A DNA stretch of 64,000 nt, taken from positions 1 through 64,000 of the forward strand of contig CAMBNY010000001.1 in assembly GCA_945869165.1 (NCBI GenBank). Direction: 5' to 3'. Source of the stretch: Comamonas sp. lk. GTDB taxonomy: Bacteria > Pseudomonadota > Gammaproteobacteria > Burkholderiales > Burkholderiaceae_C. Shown here piece by piece: positions 1-9,527 of this stretch. Both the position numbers and the translations under genes were made by a program. The stretch's first letter is position 1, and every line of letters begins with the position of its first letter. Under the pieces are notes generated by a model, which saw only the letters and a program-made list of their open reading frames with translations, ran no database searches and was not told where the DNA came from.

Positions 1-221
1 TCTTCGCGCAAACGCGAGCGCAGCACAATCAGAACTACACCGGCTGCCACGGCAAACAAGCCGCACACCAACAGCGCCACATGGCCCTGGGCCCCCGCGT
101 CGCGGGCAAAGCCAGAAAGCACCGTGGACAGCAAGCCGCCGTAAATAAGTATCCAGATCACGCGCTCCAAGCGCAGTAAACGCACATCCGTGGTGCCGTT
201 GTATTTCTTAAAAAATGCCAT
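1..221 (-). CDS. small membrane protein, 3' end outside window
   Basis: A reading frame starts at an ATG that overlaps the stop of the upstream acyl-CoA dehydrogenase (TAATG) and runs off the left edge of the window. A ribosome site (GAGGAG) lies just upstream. The visible 73 residues begin MAFFKKYNGTTDVRLLRLE and then show two hydrophobic stretches separated by a short polar turn containing ARDAGAQG, followed by a basic end (LRSRLRE). This looks like a small two-helix inner-membrane protein. I do not recognise a family. The overlap with the dehydrogenase suggests translational coupling and a role alongside the beta-oxidation genes, but that is inference only. Confidence 0.6.
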   Translation of the reverse strand, partial: MAFFKKYNGTTDVRLLRLERVIWILIYGGLLSTVLSGFARDAGAQGHVALLVCGLFAVAAGVVLIVLRSRLRE

Positions 222-2074
222 TAAAAAGCCTCCTCAGGGAACGATGCACAGGTCATATCCCTGGATTGAACCACAGACAACCAGGCCCCGATTTTCGGCA
301 ATTCGTAGTGGAAGAAGAATTGGGCAGCACCCAGGCGCCCTTGGGTGGCCACGCCCTGCCCCTGCGGATCGGCCTCCAGCGCGGCGCAGGCCACATCCAG
401 CCAGATCCAGGCCAGCACCGTGTGGCCAAAGGCCTGCATATAGGGCACGGCGTTGGCCAGGGCCTCTGCGGGCACGCCGGTGGACCAGGCGGCGCGGGTA
501 GCCGCACCAACTTGTGCCAGGGCTTGCCCTAGTGCTGCGGCATGTTCGCCCAGCACCGCATGACTACCGGCTCGGGCCATGGTGGCCTGCATGCGGGTAG
601 CCAGCAATTGCATGCCTTTGCCGTTTTCCATCAGCACTTTGCGGCCCAGCAGGTCCAGGGCCTGAATGCCGTGCGTGCCTTCGTGGATCATATTGAGGCG
701 GTTGTCGCGCCAATACTGCTCCACCGGAAAATCGCGGGTATAGCCGTAACCGCCGTGCACCTGGATGGCTAAGGAATTGGCTTCCAAGCACCATTCGCTA
801 GGCCAGCTCTTGGCAATCGGGGTTAGCACTTCGAGCAACAGGCGCGCATCGTCTGCTGCTGCGGCTTCCGCCGTATGCTGTTCATCCACCAGCCGGGCGC
901 AGTACAGAGCCAGCGCCAAAGCGCCTTCGCCATAGGCTTTTTGGGCCAGGAGCATGCGCTTGATGTCGGTGTGCTCAATGATGCGCACCTGCGGCTGCGA
1001 GGCATCTTTGCCACCGGCGCCCATGGGCCGACCCTGGGGCCGGTTTTGCGCATAGTCCAGCGAAGCGTAATAACCGGCCAGCCCGAGCATGGTGGCGGCA
1101 ATACCCACACCAATACGCGCTTCGTTCATCATATGGAACATGCAGCGCAAACCCTCGCCGGGTTGGCCTACTAAATAGCCAATAGCACCCGCGCCCTTGC
1201 CGTCCAGCCCGGCGCTGCTGCCCACCGGAAACTTGCCCTCGCCGAAGTTCAGCAAGGTGTTGGTCGTACCGCGCCAGCCCAGCTTGTGGTTCAGTCCGGC
1301 CAAAGCCACGTCATTGCGTACCCCGGTTAATTCGCCTTGTGCATCAACTATTTTTTTAGGCACAATAAACAGCGAAATGCCGCGTGTGCCGGGCACCAGT
1401 TTGCCCTGCGCATCCGGGATTTTGGCCAGCACCAAATGGATGATGTTCTCGCTGAGCTCGTGCTCACCGCTGGAAATCCACATCTTGTTGCCTTTGAGGC
1501 GGTAGCGCGGGCCTAGCGCATCAGCCTGATAGCCATCGCCATCGGGCACGGCGCGGGTCACGATATCGGACAGGCTAGAGCCCGCTTGCGGCTCGCTCAA
1601 GCACATGGTCCCGGAAAAGCGGCCCGAAAACTCCTGCAGGGCAAACACCTTTTTTTGCGTCTCGGTACCGTGCACCATCAGCAAATTGGCGTTGCCCGTA
1701 GTGAGCATGCTGGTGCCAATACCGACCGAGGCACAGGCAAAAAATGCATTGGCGGCGGCCTCTACGCTGTAGGGCAGTTGCATGCCGCCGATGTCATAGT
1801 CCTGCGCTGCGCTGAGCATGCCCGATGCTGCGTAGGCGTCGGCAGCATCTTTACTGGCTTGCGGCAAGATCACCTTATCGCCATCAAAGCGCGGCTCTTC
1901 GATGTCCACCAAGCGGTTAAACGGCGCGTACTTCTCGCGCGCAATGCGTTCGCAGGTATCGAACACCGCGTCAAAAGTTTCGCGCGAATGGTCTGCAAAG
2001 CGCGCGCGACTGCTGAGCTGCTCTGTGCGCAACCAATCGTGCAATAAAAAATCGATGGTTGCGCGCAGCTTCAT
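221..2074 (-). CDS. acyl-CoA dehydrogenase (DmdC/FadE-like, with C-terminal extension)
   Basis: A 617-residue flavoprotein that oxidises acyl-CoA to trans-2-enoyl-CoA. At about 600 residues it belongs to the long acyl-CoA dehydrogenases with an extra C-terminal domain, the group that includes 3-methylmercaptopropionyl-CoA dehydrogenase. Visible signatures are the FAD/substrate loop CLSEPQAGSSLSD, the WRGTTNTLLNFGE segment, and the C-terminal IQVHGGYGYTRDFPVEQ block followed by MIHEGTHGIQALDLLGRK, whose Glu is in the usual catalytic-base neighbourhood. It sits 12 bp downstream of the thiolase gene and overlaps the next small gene, so it is part of one beta-oxidation operon. The chain length of its substrate cannot be read from sequence; the DmdC name used in databases for such proteins should not be taken as proof of DMSP metabolism. 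Confidence 0.93.
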   Translation of the reverse strand: MKLRATIDFLLHDWLRTEQLSSRARFADHSRETFDAVFDTCERIAREKYAPFNRLVDIEEPRFDGDKVILPQASKDAADAYAASGMLSAAQDYDIGGMQLPYSVEAAANAFFACASVGIGTSMLTTGNANLLMVHGTETQKKVFALQEFSGRFSGTMCLSEPQAGSSLSDIVTRAVPDGDGYQADALGPRYRLKGNKMWISSGEHELSENIIHLVLAKIPDAQGKLVPGTRGISLFIVPKKIVDAQGELTGVRNDVALAGLNHKLGWRGTTNTLLNFGEGKFPVGSSAGLDGKGAGAIGYLVGQPGEGLRCMFHMMNEARIGVGIAATMLGLAGYYASLDYAQNRPQGRPMGAGGKDASQPQVRIIEHTDIKRMLLAQKAYGEGALALALYCARLVDEQHTAEAAAADDARLLLEVLTPIAKSWPSEWCLEANSLAIQVHGGYGYTRDFPVEQYWRDNRLNMIHEGTHGIQALDLLGRKVLMENGKGMQLLATRMQATMARAGSHAVLGEHAAALGQALAQVGAATRAAWSTGVPAEALANAVPYMQAFGHTVLAWIWLDVACAALEADPQGQGVATQGRLGAAQFFFHYELPKIGAWLSVVQSRDMTCASFPEEAF

Positions 2075-2086
2075 AGCAAGCGTCCT

Positions 2087-3262
2087 TTACAAGACTTCGA
2101 AAATACCCGCTGCGCCCATGCCGCCGCCGATACACATGGTGACGCACACCCGCTTCGCACCACGGCGCTTGCCTTCGATCAAAGCGTGGCCGGTCAAACG
2201 CTGGCCGCTCATACCAAACGGATGACCCACCGCAATAGCGCCGCCATTGACGTTGAGCTTGTCCGCAGGAATGCCCAGCTTGTCGCGGCAGTACAGCACC
2301 TGCACAGCAAAGGCTTCGTTGAGTTCCCACAGGTCGATATCAGCCACCGTCAGTCCCAGGCGCTTGAGCACTTTAGGCACCGCGTACACCGGGCCAATGC
2401 CCATTTCGTCAGGCTCGCAACCAGCGACCGCAAAGCCCAGGAAACGGCCCAAAGGCTTCAGCCCTTTTTGCTCGGCTATTTTTTCGTGCATCACGACCAC
2501 CGCACCCGCGCCATCAGACAACTGGCTGGCGTTACCGGCCGAGACCAAGCCGCCAGGCAGTGCTGAACGCAAATCTTTAATGCCTTCGTAGGTGGTACCA
2601 GCGCGGATGCCTTCGTCATCGGACACCGTCACTTGCTTAGTCATCATACCCATCACTTTGTCGGCCACACCCATGGTGACTTTGATCGGAGCAATCTCGT
2701 CTTTGAACAGGCCTTTTTCCAAAGCGGCAGAGGCTTTTTGCTGGCTGGCAGCGCCATACTGGTCCATGGCTTCGCGGCTGATGTGGTAGCGCTTGGCCAC
2801 TTGCTCGGCGGTTTGCAACATCGCCCAATAGACCTCGGGTTTGTTTTTTTCCAGCCAGGGGTCGGCAAGCATATGTTTGTTCATTTCCTGCGCGGTGCAA
2901 GAAATCGCCTCTAGGCCACCGGCCACGTAAATATCACCTTCATTGGCCAAGATGCGCTGCGCCGCCGTCGCAATGGTCTGCAGGCCGGAGGAACAAAAAC
3001 GGTTGATCGTCATGCCCGAGACGCTGACCGGGCAACCGGCGCGCAATGCAATTTGGCGCGCGATATTGGCACCGGTGGCGCCTTCGGGCGTGCCGCAGCC
3101 CATGATGACGTCATCGACCTCACCGGCGTCGATACCAGCACGCTTGATCGCGTGTTCGACCACATGGCCGCCCATGGTGGCGCCATGGGTCATATTGAAT
3201 GCGCCTTTCCAGCTTTTGGTCAGGGGCGTGCGTGCGGTGGAAACTATTACTGCTGCAGTCAT
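2087..3262 (-). CDS. fadA: acetyl-CoA C-acyltransferase (thiolase)
   Basis: A 391-residue thiolase, the last step of beta-oxidation (3-ketoacyl-CoA + CoA to acyl-CoA + acetyl-CoA). The nucleophilic cysteine is in [10 protein letters not shown], the catalytic His is in [14 protein letters not shown], and the second Cys is in [13 protein letters not shown] near the C terminus; all are intact. The length is normal for the family. It lies 9 bp downstream of the hydratase/dehydrogenase gene and 12 bp before the acyl-CoA dehydrogenase, so the three steps of the cycle are co-transcribed. The degradative (FadA-type) rather than biosynthetic (PhaA-type) role is inferred from these neighbours. Confidence 0.93.
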   Translation of the reverse strand: MTAAVIVSTARTPLTKSWKGAFNMTHGATMGGHVVEHAIKRAGIDAGEVDDVIMGCGTPEGATGANIARQIALRAGCPVSVSGMTINRFCSSGLQTIATAAQRILANEGDIYVAGGLEAISCTAQEMNKHMLADPWLEKNKPEVYWAMLQTAEQVAKRYHISREAMDQYGAASQQKASAALEKGLFKDEIAPIKVTMGVADKVMGMMTKQVTVSDDEGIRAGTTYEGIKDLRSALPGGLVSAGNASQLSDGAGAVVVMHEKIAEQKGLKPLGRFLGFAVAGCEPDEMGIGPVYAVPKVLKRLGLTVADIDLWELNEAFAVQVLYCRDKLGIPADKLNVNGGAIAVGHPFGMSGQRLTGHALIEGKRRGAKRVCVTMCIGGGMGAAGIFEVL

Positions 3263-3271
3263 GGTGGTTCC

Positions 3272-5371
3272 TTAATTAAATGTCTTGCCTTCGGCAGCCA
3301 GGCGCGCCAACAAGGGCGCGGGCTTCCAGAAATTGGCATCGTCCAGCGGGTTTTGGGCAAATCGGTGCATGGCTTGCACCACGTTGAAGAGGCCCACTTC
3401 GTCGGCATACAACATAGGGCCGCCACGGTAGGGAGGGAAGCCATAGCCAAAGATGTAGGCGATATCGATATCGCTGGCCTTGTTCGCAATGCCCTCTTCC
3501 AAAATATGCGCTGCTTCGTTGACCAACGCGAACACCAGGCGCTGCACGATTTCTTCGTCACTGATTTTGCGCGGCGTGATGCCATTAGCGGCGCGGTAGT
3601 CTTCGATCATCTTGACCACTTCGGCGTTGGGAATGGCGTCGCGTTTGCCCGGCTTGTAGTCGTACCAACCAGCGCCAGTTTTTTGACCGAAGCGGCCTTT
3701 CTCGCACAAGAGGTCGGCGGTTTTGCTGTACTTCATGGTGGCACGCTCCACCGCGCGGCGCTTGCGGATAGCCCAGCCGATGTCATTGCCGGCCAGATCG
3801 CCCATGCGGAAAGGACCCATGGCCATGCCAAATTTTTCCATGGCTTTGTCCACTTGCTGCGGCGTGCAACCTTCGTCCAGCAAAAAGCCACCCTGGCGGC
3901 CATACTGCTCGATCATGCGGTTACCGATGAAGCCATCGCACACGCCCGAGACCACTGCGGTTTTGCGGATCTTCTTGGCGACTGCCATGGAAGTAGCCAT
4001 CACGTCTTTAGCCGTCTTGGCGCCGCGCACCACTTCGAGCAGCTTCATCACATTGGCAGGGCTAAAGAAATGCAGTCCGACCACGTCTTGGGGGCGCTGG
4101 GTGAATTCGGCAATCTTGTTCACGTCCAAGGTGGAAGTGTTGGAGGCCAAAATAGCGCCGGGTTTCATCACGCGGTCCAGCTCTTTGAACACTTTTTCTT
4201 TCACGCCGATTTCTTCAAACACGGCTTCGATCGCCATGTCGGTGCCGCTGAGTTCGTCGTAGCTCAAGGTGGTGGACAAAAGCGCCATGCGCTGTTCGTA
4301 TTTGTCTTGCTTGAGCTTGCCTTTTTTGACCTGGGCTTCGTAGTTGCCGCGGATCGTGGCCACGCCCTTGTCCAGCGCTTCTTGTTTCATCTCCAGCATC
4401 TTGACGCTGATACCGGCATTCATGAAGTTCATGGCAATGCCGCCGCCCATGGTGCCTGCGCCAATGATGGCTACGCTCTTGATCTCGCGCTGTTGGACAC
4501 TGGAATCGATGTCTGGAATTTTGGAAGCTGCGCGCTCACCCAAGAACAAATGGCGCAGGGCGCGGCTCTCAGACGTCATCATGAGGTTGATGAAAATCTG
4601 GCGCTCGGTGGCCATACCTTCTTCAAACTTTTTGGTGGCTGCGGCTTCCACAGCCTCAATGCACTTGAGCGGGGCCGGGTAGTTTTTGGCCATAGCGCCC
4701 ACCATATTACGGGCGAACTGGAAATAGGCGTCGCCCAGCGGGTGCTTGCAAGGCAGATCACGCACCAGGGGCAGCGGACGCGTCGCTGCCACGGAGCGGG
4801 CAAATGCCAAGGCTTCTTCGGCCAGGCTTTCGGCGGACTTAGACAGTTTGTCGAACAATTTTTGGCCCGGCAACATGGCCAGCATTTCACTCTTGATCGC
4901 TTCGCCCGAGACCACCATGTTCAGGCCGGCTTCGACGCCGAGCACACGCGGCAGGCGTTGCGTGCCACCGGCGCCGGGCAGCAGGCCCAATTTCACTTCT
5001 GGCAATGCGATGCTGGCGCCCGGCGCGGCAATGCGGTAGTGACAACCCAGGGCAAGCTCCAAACCGCCGCCCATGGCCACTGAATGGATGGCAGCAATGA
5101 CGGGCTTGGTGGATTTTTCGAGAAGCAAAATAACGCTATTGAGGTTGGGCTCCATCATGGCTTTGGAGGAACCAAATTCGCGGATATCGGCGCCGCCCGA
5201 GAAGGCTTTGCCTGCGCCGGTGATGATGATGGCTTGCACCGCCGCATCAGCCAGTGCTTTGGCCATGCCATCTGCAATGCCGACCCGGGTGGAATGGCCC
5301 AGGCCGTTGACCGGGGGGTTGTCGAGCGTAATAAGAGCGATATCGCCCTGAACCTGGTAATGCGCTGTCAT
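3272..5371 (-). CDS. fadB: fused enoyl-CoA hydratase / 3-hydroxyacyl-CoA dehydrogenase
   Basis: Bifunctional beta-oxidation enzyme of 699 residues. The N-terminal crotonase domain shows the oxyanion-hole segments GKAFSGGADIREFG and VAMGGGLELALGCHYR and the acidic LGLLPGAGGTQR motif. The middle holds an NAD-binding fold (IIGAGTMGGGIAMNF) followed by the dehydrogenase active-site segment GLHFFSPANVMKLLEVV, and the C-terminal dehydrogenase domain ends with FGYGFPPYRGGP. The ATG at 5371 is chosen because it opens with the crotonase N terminus (MTAHYQVQGDIALITLDN) behind an AAGGAA ribosome site; the frame stays open further upstream but through the regulatory region. It is the first gene of the fadB-fadA-dehydrogenase run and is preceded by a palindromic operator candidate. 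Confidence 0.93.
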   Translation of the reverse strand: MTAHYQVQGDIALITLDNPPVNGLGHSTRVGIADGMAKALADAAVQAIIITGAGKAFSGGADIREFGSSKAMMEPNLNSVILLLEKSTKPVIAAIHSVAMGGGLELALGCHYRIAAPGASIALPEVKLGLLPGAGGTQRLPRVLGVEAGLNMVVSGEAIKSEMLAMLPGQKLFDKLSKSAESLAEEALAFARSVAATRPLPLVRDLPCKHPLGDAYFQFARNMVGAMAKNYPAPLKCIEAVEAAATKKFEEGMATERQIFINLMMTSESRALRHLFLGERAASKIPDIDSSVQQREIKSVAIIGAGTMGGGIAMNFMNAGISVKMLEMKQEALDKGVATIRGNYEAQVKKGKLKQDKYEQRMALLSTTLSYDELSGTDMAIEAVFEEIGVKEKVFKELDRVMKPGAILASNTSTLDVNKIAEFTQRPQDVVGLHFFSPANVMKLLEVVRGAKTAKDVMATSMAVAKKIRKTAVVSGVCDGFIGNRMIEQYGRQGGFLLDEGCTPQQVDKAMEKFGMAMGPFRMGDLAGNDIGWAIRKRRAVERATMKYSKTADLLCEKGRFGQKTGAGWYDYKPGKRDAIPNAEVVKMIEDYRAANGITPRKISDEEIVQRLVFALVNEAAHILEEGIANKASDIDIAYIFGYGFPPYRGGPMLYADEVGLFNVVQAMHRFAQNPLDDANFWKPAPLLARLAAEGKTFN

Positions 5372-5421
5372 GCTGGCTTTCCTTGTAACGATGCGGCAAT
5401 GGGGAGACGGAGAGACAAAAT

Positions 5422-5435
5422 AGAACGACCGTTCT
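5422..5435. promoter_or_regulatory. palindromic operator candidate (TetR/FadP-like)
   Basis: A perfect inverted repeat AGAACG-AC-CGTTCT lies about 50 bp upstream of the fadB-type start, in the only gap between this operon and livF. The ACGaCCGT core is typical of TetR-family operators, and fatty-acid TetR regulators of betaproteobacteria (FadP) are described as using sites of this kind. The palindrome is seen directly; the regulator is inferred and no TetR gene is present in the window. Confidence 0.5.
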
Positions 5436-5504
5436 TTTTTGTAAATTGTAGGGCTTTTTGCGTCTGGTGCCTCGCATTTTGTCCCAACTGAGACAAGGGC
5501 TTCG

Positions 5505-6200
5505 TCAGACCTCCAGCCACTCTTTACGCACTGCCGCGTTGGCTTGCAGGGCAGCGGGTGTTCCCTCAAACACCACGCTGCCATGGCCCATGACCAGGCA
5601 CCGATCGGAAATTTGCATGGCTATGGTCAGCTTTTGCTCGATGAGCAGCACCGACAAGCCGCGCGCGCGCAGGGCCTGCAAAAACCCGGCGACCAGTTCC
5701 ACGATCTTAGGCGCCAGGCCTTCGGTGGGTTCGTCGATGATGACCAGGTCCGGGTCGCCCATCAAGGTACGGCACAGGGTCAGCATCTGCTGCTCGCCAC
5801 CGGATAAGACGCCGGCCTCCACATCTGCGCGTTCGCGCAGGCGCGGGAACAAGGTATACATGTCCTCAAAAGTCCAGCGCGGGTTTTTGTGGCCGGATTT
5901 TTCGCCCAGCATCAGGTTTTGGTGCACCGTGAGGCGCGGAAAAATATCGCGGTTCTCAGGCACATAGCCCAACCCCAACTGTGCGATTTGGTAAGGCTTT
6001 TTACCCAGCAACTCATGGCCGTTCCACTGGACAGAGCCCTGTGCATCGACCAGACCCATGATGGCTTTGGCCGTCGTGGAGCGGCCCGAGCCATTTCGTC
6101 CCAGCAGAGCCAAAATTTCGCCCTCGCCCACCTGCAAATCCACGCCATGCAGCACATGGCTTTTACCGTAAAACGCGTTCAGGCCTTGTACGTGCAACAT
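5505..6200 (-). CDS. livF: ABC transporter ATP-binding protein, LivF type
   Basis: A 231-residue ATPase of a branched-chain amino-acid-type (HAAT) importer. The signature LSGGEQQMLTLCRTL and Walker B LVIIDEPTEGLAP are standard. The Walker A reads GRNGSGRST, so the usual invariant lysine is arginine here. The gene is last in livH-livM-livG-livF, 2 bp after livG. Substrates for such systems include branched-chain amino acids, amides, urea and hydrophobic carboxylates; the position next to acyl-CoA genes hints at a carboxylate, which is inference. Confidence 0.9.
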   Translation of the reverse strand: MLHVQGLNAFYGKSHVLHGVDLQVGEGEILALLGRNGSGRSTTAKAIMGLVDAQGSVQWNGHELLGKKPYQIAQLGLGYVPENRDIFPRLTVHQNLMLGEKSGHKNPRWTFEDMYTLFPRLRERADVEAGVLSGGEQQMLTLCRTLMGDPDLVIIDEPTEGLAPKIVELVAGFLQALRARGLSVLLIEQKLTIAMQISDRCLVMGHGSVVFEGTPAALQANAAVRKEWLEV

Positions 6201-6202
6201 AC

Positions 6203-7000
6203 TTATTCCCTACGCTGCGCTGCGTCGGCCTGGGCGTCGGCCACCGCCGAACCCAAATAGGCCTCTTGCACGCGCGGGTCTGCGCGCACTGCCTCGGGTG
6301 TGTCAAAGGCAATCACTTCGCCATAGACCAGCACGGCAATCTTGTCGGCCAGGCCAAAGACCACGCCCATATCGTGCTCCACCGTGAGCAAGGTTTTACC
6401 CTCGGTGGCTTCGCGGATCAGGGCCACGAAATGGCTGGTTTCGCTAGCGCTCATCCCAGCGGTCGGTTCGTCCAGCAAAATCACACTGGCGCCGCCGCCA
6501 ATGGTGATACCGACTTCCAAGGCCCGCTGCTCGGCATAGGTCAGGTCCATAGCCAGCACATCGCGTTTACGGGCCAGGCCGATGCGCTCCATCAGTGCCA
6601 GTGCGGCGGCATTGGCATCATGCATATCGGCCAGAAAATGCCAAAAGCTGTAGCCATAACCCAGGCTCCAAAGCACGCTACAACGCAGGTTTTCAAACAC
6701 GCTGAGCTTGGGAAAGATGTTAGTGATCTGAAAACTGCGCGACAGACCTAGGCGGTTGACCTCGAACGGCTTTTTGCCTTGTATCGCCTGCCCGTGCAAC
6801 AAAATGTCGCCGCCGCTCAAGGGCATACGCCCGCTGATCAGGTTAAAGAGTGTGGACTTGCCCGCGCCGTTAGGCCCGATGATCGCCACACGTTCGCCCG
6901 ACTGCACCACCAGATCGGTGCCGCGAATAATTTCTGTCTTGCCAAAGCTTTTGCGCACACCACGCAATTGCAGAGCCGGTGGCAGCGTAGAGCTTGTCAT
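6203..7000 (-). CDS. livG: ABC transporter ATP-binding protein, LivG type
   Basis: A 265-residue ATPase with a canonical Walker A (GPNGAGKSTLFNLISG), a Walker B ending in LLDEPTAGMSASE, and the H-loop in VEHDMGVVFGLADKI, as expected for LivG. The start at 7000 (MTSSTLPPALQLRGV) overlaps the livM stop as ATGA, which fixes it over longer upstream options that would run deep into livM. It pairs with LivF to form the ATPase dimer of the importer. Its intact Walker A contrasts with the altered one in LivF. Confidence 0.92.
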   Translation of the reverse strand: MTSSTLPPALQLRGVRKSFGKTEIIRGTDLVVQSGERVAIIGPNGAGKSTLFNLISGRMPLSGGDILLHGQAIQGKKPFEVNRLGLSRSFQITNIFPKLSVFENLRCSVLWSLGYGYSFWHFLADMHDANAAALALMERIGLARKRDVLAMDLTYAEQRALEVGITIGGGASVILLDEPTAGMSASETSHFVALIREATEGKTLLTVEHDMGVVFGLADKIAVLVYGEVIAFDTPEAVRADPRVQEAYLGSAVADAQADAAQRRE

Positions 7001-8286
7001 GGTGTAGCAGCGGCGCGCAAGCGCTCGTCCTCCATGCTTTGGTGCACCGCATTCCATTGCAGCGCAAAGCGGCGCCGTGACCATTCAAAAAATAGCATCC
7101 CGATAGCCAAGTACACCAGTAAGCCAGACCAATGCACGGCCGAGGATGTGTCCAAGCTCGTGCCTAAAAACCGCAGCATCGGACCCATCGCGGCATCGAG
7201 CTGGCGGTGGTACACCATTTCTACCAGCGCAGAAAAGCCCAGCGCACACACTGCGCCGCTCAGGGCCAAATATCCATAGACCGACGACAGGGCACCTAGC
7301 TTTCCGTGGCGGGCGACGCGCAGATTGAGCATGATCAGGCTAGCGAGACCGCCCGGCGCATACATCACCATCAGCATAAACACCGCGCCCAAATACAGCA
7401 GCCAGGCCTTGGTAATTTCGCTCAGCATGACAAAAGCCAGCACCATCAACACCGCGCCGAGTATGGGACCGAAGAAGAATGTGGCACCGCCTAAAAAGGT
7501 GAACAGCAGATAGCCGCCGGATCGGGCCGCACCCACGACCTCGGCATTGACAATTTCAAAATTCAAGGCGCCCAAGCCACCCGATATGCCGGCAAAAAAT
7601 CCGGCGATGATGAATGCGGTATAGCGGATGCGCTGCGGGTTGTAGCCAATAAATTCAACCCGTTCCGGGTTATCGCGCACCGCGTTAAGCAAGCGGCCTA
7701 GCGGGGTTTGGGTAAAGGCGTACATCAGCACCACGCAGACCAGGGTGTACAAGGCGATCAAGTAATAAACCTGCACGGCCGGGCCATACGTAATACCCAG
7801 CACCGGCGCGCCGACCACGCGGTTCCCCGACACGCCGCCCTCGCCACCGAAAAATTCGGGCACCATCAAGGACATGGCAAACACCAGCTCGGCCAAGCCC
7901 AGGGTAATCATGGCAAAGGTGGTGCCTGATTTACGCGTGGTCACATAGCCAAACAGCACCGCAAAGCCCATGCCCGCGAAACCGCCCACCAGGGGCACTA
8001 AGGACACCGGCAGCGCCGGGCTGGCCCCGGACCAGGCATTCAGCGCGTGGATGGCGACGAAGGAGCCCAGGCCGGTATAGACCGCATGGCCAAAACTGAG
8101 CATGCCGCCCTGCCCCAACAACATGTTGTAAGACAAACAGGCAATGATGGCGATGCCCATTTGCGACAGCATGGTGATGGACAAGCCGCTGTCAAAAATA
8201 CGCGGCATGACGAGCATGACCAAGGCAAAGGCCAGCCAGAGCCAGACGGAACCCCAGCGCGCGCCGGTATAGCTAGTGGCGCTCAT
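6997..8286 (-). CDS. livM: ABC transporter permease, LivM type
   Basis: A 429-residue polytopic inner-membrane protein. The conserved core YNMLLGQGGMLSFGHAVYTGLGSF and the later LNAVRDNPERVEFIGYNPQRIRYTAFIIAGFFAGISGGL block identify the LivM family of HAAT permeases. It is longer than typical LivM because of about 100 extra C-terminal residues, which contain two more hydrophobic stretches and a basic tail (EWSRRRFALQWNAVHQSM). It overlaps livH (ATGA) upstream and livG (ATGA) downstream, so translation of the three is probably coupled. Confidence 0.92.
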   Translation of the reverse strand: MSATSYTGARWGSVWLWLAFALVMLVMPRIFDSGLSITMLSQMGIAIIACLSYNMLLGQGGMLSFGHAVYTGLGSFVAIHALNAWSGASPALPVSLVPLVGGFAGMGFAVLFGYVTTRKSGTTFAMITLGLAELVFAMSLMVPEFFGGEGGVSGNRVVGAPVLGITYGPAVQVYYLIALYTLVCVVLMYAFTQTPLGRLLNAVRDNPERVEFIGYNPQRIRYTAFIIAGFFAGISGGLGALNFEIVNAEVVGAARSGGYLLFTFLGGATFFFGPILGAVLMVLAFVMLSEITKAWLLYLGAVFMLMVMYAPGGLASLIMLNLRVARHGKLGALSSVYGYLALSGAVCALGFSALVEMVYHRQLDAAMGPMLRFLGTSLDTSSAVHWSGLLVYLAIGMLFFEWSRRRFALQWNAVHQSMEDERLRAAATP

Positions 8287-9311
8287 CCCTCGCGGCTCCC
8301 CAAGAGGCCACGCGGGCGGAAAATCAAAATCAAGACCAACAACAAATACGGCAAGATCGGAGCGACCTGCGCAATCGTCAGCCGCGCCAGCGTGGTGCCC
8401 TGCCAGGACGGCGCCATGCCCAGCGAAGCCAACACGCTGCCCACCGAGTAGTCCAGTGAAACGGCAAAGGTTTGGACGATACCGATCAAGAGCGACGCGA
8501 TAAACGCGCCTGACAAAGAACCCAAACCGCCAACCACCACCACCACAAACACGATAGAGCCCACGGTGGCGGCCATCGCTGGCTCGGTCAGGAAAGTACT
8601 GCCGCCAATGACACCGGCCAAACCGGCCAGACCGGCACCGGCGCCAAACACCAGCATGAATACGCGCGGCACGTTATGCCCTAGAGACTCGACAGCATCT
8701 GGATGCGTCAGCGCCGCCTGGATGACCAAACCCACACGGGTGCGCGTCAGTAATAGCCATATAGACGCCAGCATGGTGATAGCCACCAGCATCATGAAAC
8801 CACGCGTCGCTGGAAAAGGCGAGCAGACGATGCGCAATGCGGCATCGGCAGTGCTGCAAAGTTCGGGCGCCACCGCACCCCCATGCAGACTCAGGCCGGC
8901 CACCGAATGATTCACCAAGGTAAATGCCGGACCTTGCAACAGCGCGGGCGGCGCAAAGTCCACGGCAATCCGGCCCCAGACCAGGTGCACCACTTCCAGC
9001 ACCACGTAGGTCAGGCCAAAAGTAATCAAAAGCTCGGGCACGTGGCCGAACTTGTGGACGCGACGCAAAAAATATCGCTCGAACGCAGCGCCTAGAGCGC
9101 CCACCACCAGGGGAGCTAGTACCAGGGCGGTCCAAAAACCAAGTAGCTGCGAAATGCTATAGCCGATATAGGCACCCAGCATATAAAAACTGGCGTGCGC
9201 GAAATTGAGCACCCCCATCATGCTAAAAATCAGGGTCAGGCCTGAACTGAGCATGAATAGCAAGAGACCGTAGCACAAGCCATTAAGGCTGGTTATTAGA
9301 AAAAACTCCAT
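8283..9311 (-). CDS. livH: ABC transporter permease, LivH type
   Basis: A 342-residue permease with the LivH hallmarks GLTLIFSMMGVLNFAHASFYMLGAY near the N terminus and GGLGSLSGAFIASLLIGIVQTF near the C terminus. The ATG at 9311 (MEFFLITSLNGLCYG) is preferred by family resemblance over an in-frame GTG four codons upstream; neither has a strong ribosome site. First gene of the transporter set. No periplasmic substrate-binding (LivK-type) gene is found next to it or elsewhere in the window, so the binding protein must be encoded elsewhere or the set is incomplete. Confidence 0.9.
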   Translation of the reverse strand: MEFFLITSLNGLCYGLLLFMLSSGLTLIFSMMGVLNFAHASFYMLGAYIGYSISQLLGFWTALVLAPLVVGALGAAFERYFLRRVHKFGHVPELLITFGLTYVVLEVVHLVWGRIAVDFAPPALLQGPAFTLVNHSVAGLSLHGGAVAPELCSTADAALRIVCSPFPATRGFMMLVAITMLASIWLLLTRTRVGLVIQAALTHPDAVESLGHNVPRVFMLVFGAGAGLAGLAGVIGGSTFLTEPAMAATVGSIVFVVVVVGGLGSLSGAFIASLLIGIVQTFAVSLDYSVGSVLASLGMAPSWQGTTLARLTIAQVAPILPYLLLVLILIFRPRGLLGSREG

Positions 9312-9527
9312 TGCAGGAAGCACACTTTGGACGCCACTCGGGCCACCTCGCCGAAAAAGTGCTATCTCCTTATAAGGTGTTACAAAGGCTCACCGAAAAC
9401 GGAACCGAGCACTAAAAGGGCTGGGTGCCTACCGAGCCAGCAAGCAAATGCCACACGCACCCTATGCCGCGCCCCATCGGGCCTGCGGCAGTCCGGGCGC
9501 ATTGCGGCTGCGCCATTCAATTAGGAC

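Noticed and set aside
3053-5083. A 676-codon open frame on the plus strand, opposite the thiolase and fadB-type genes
   Set aside because: It is an antisense shadow: its sequence is rich in His, Gly, Phe and Gln, as produced by reading a biased coding strand backwards, it spans the boundary of two genuine genes, and it has no family signature or ribosome site.
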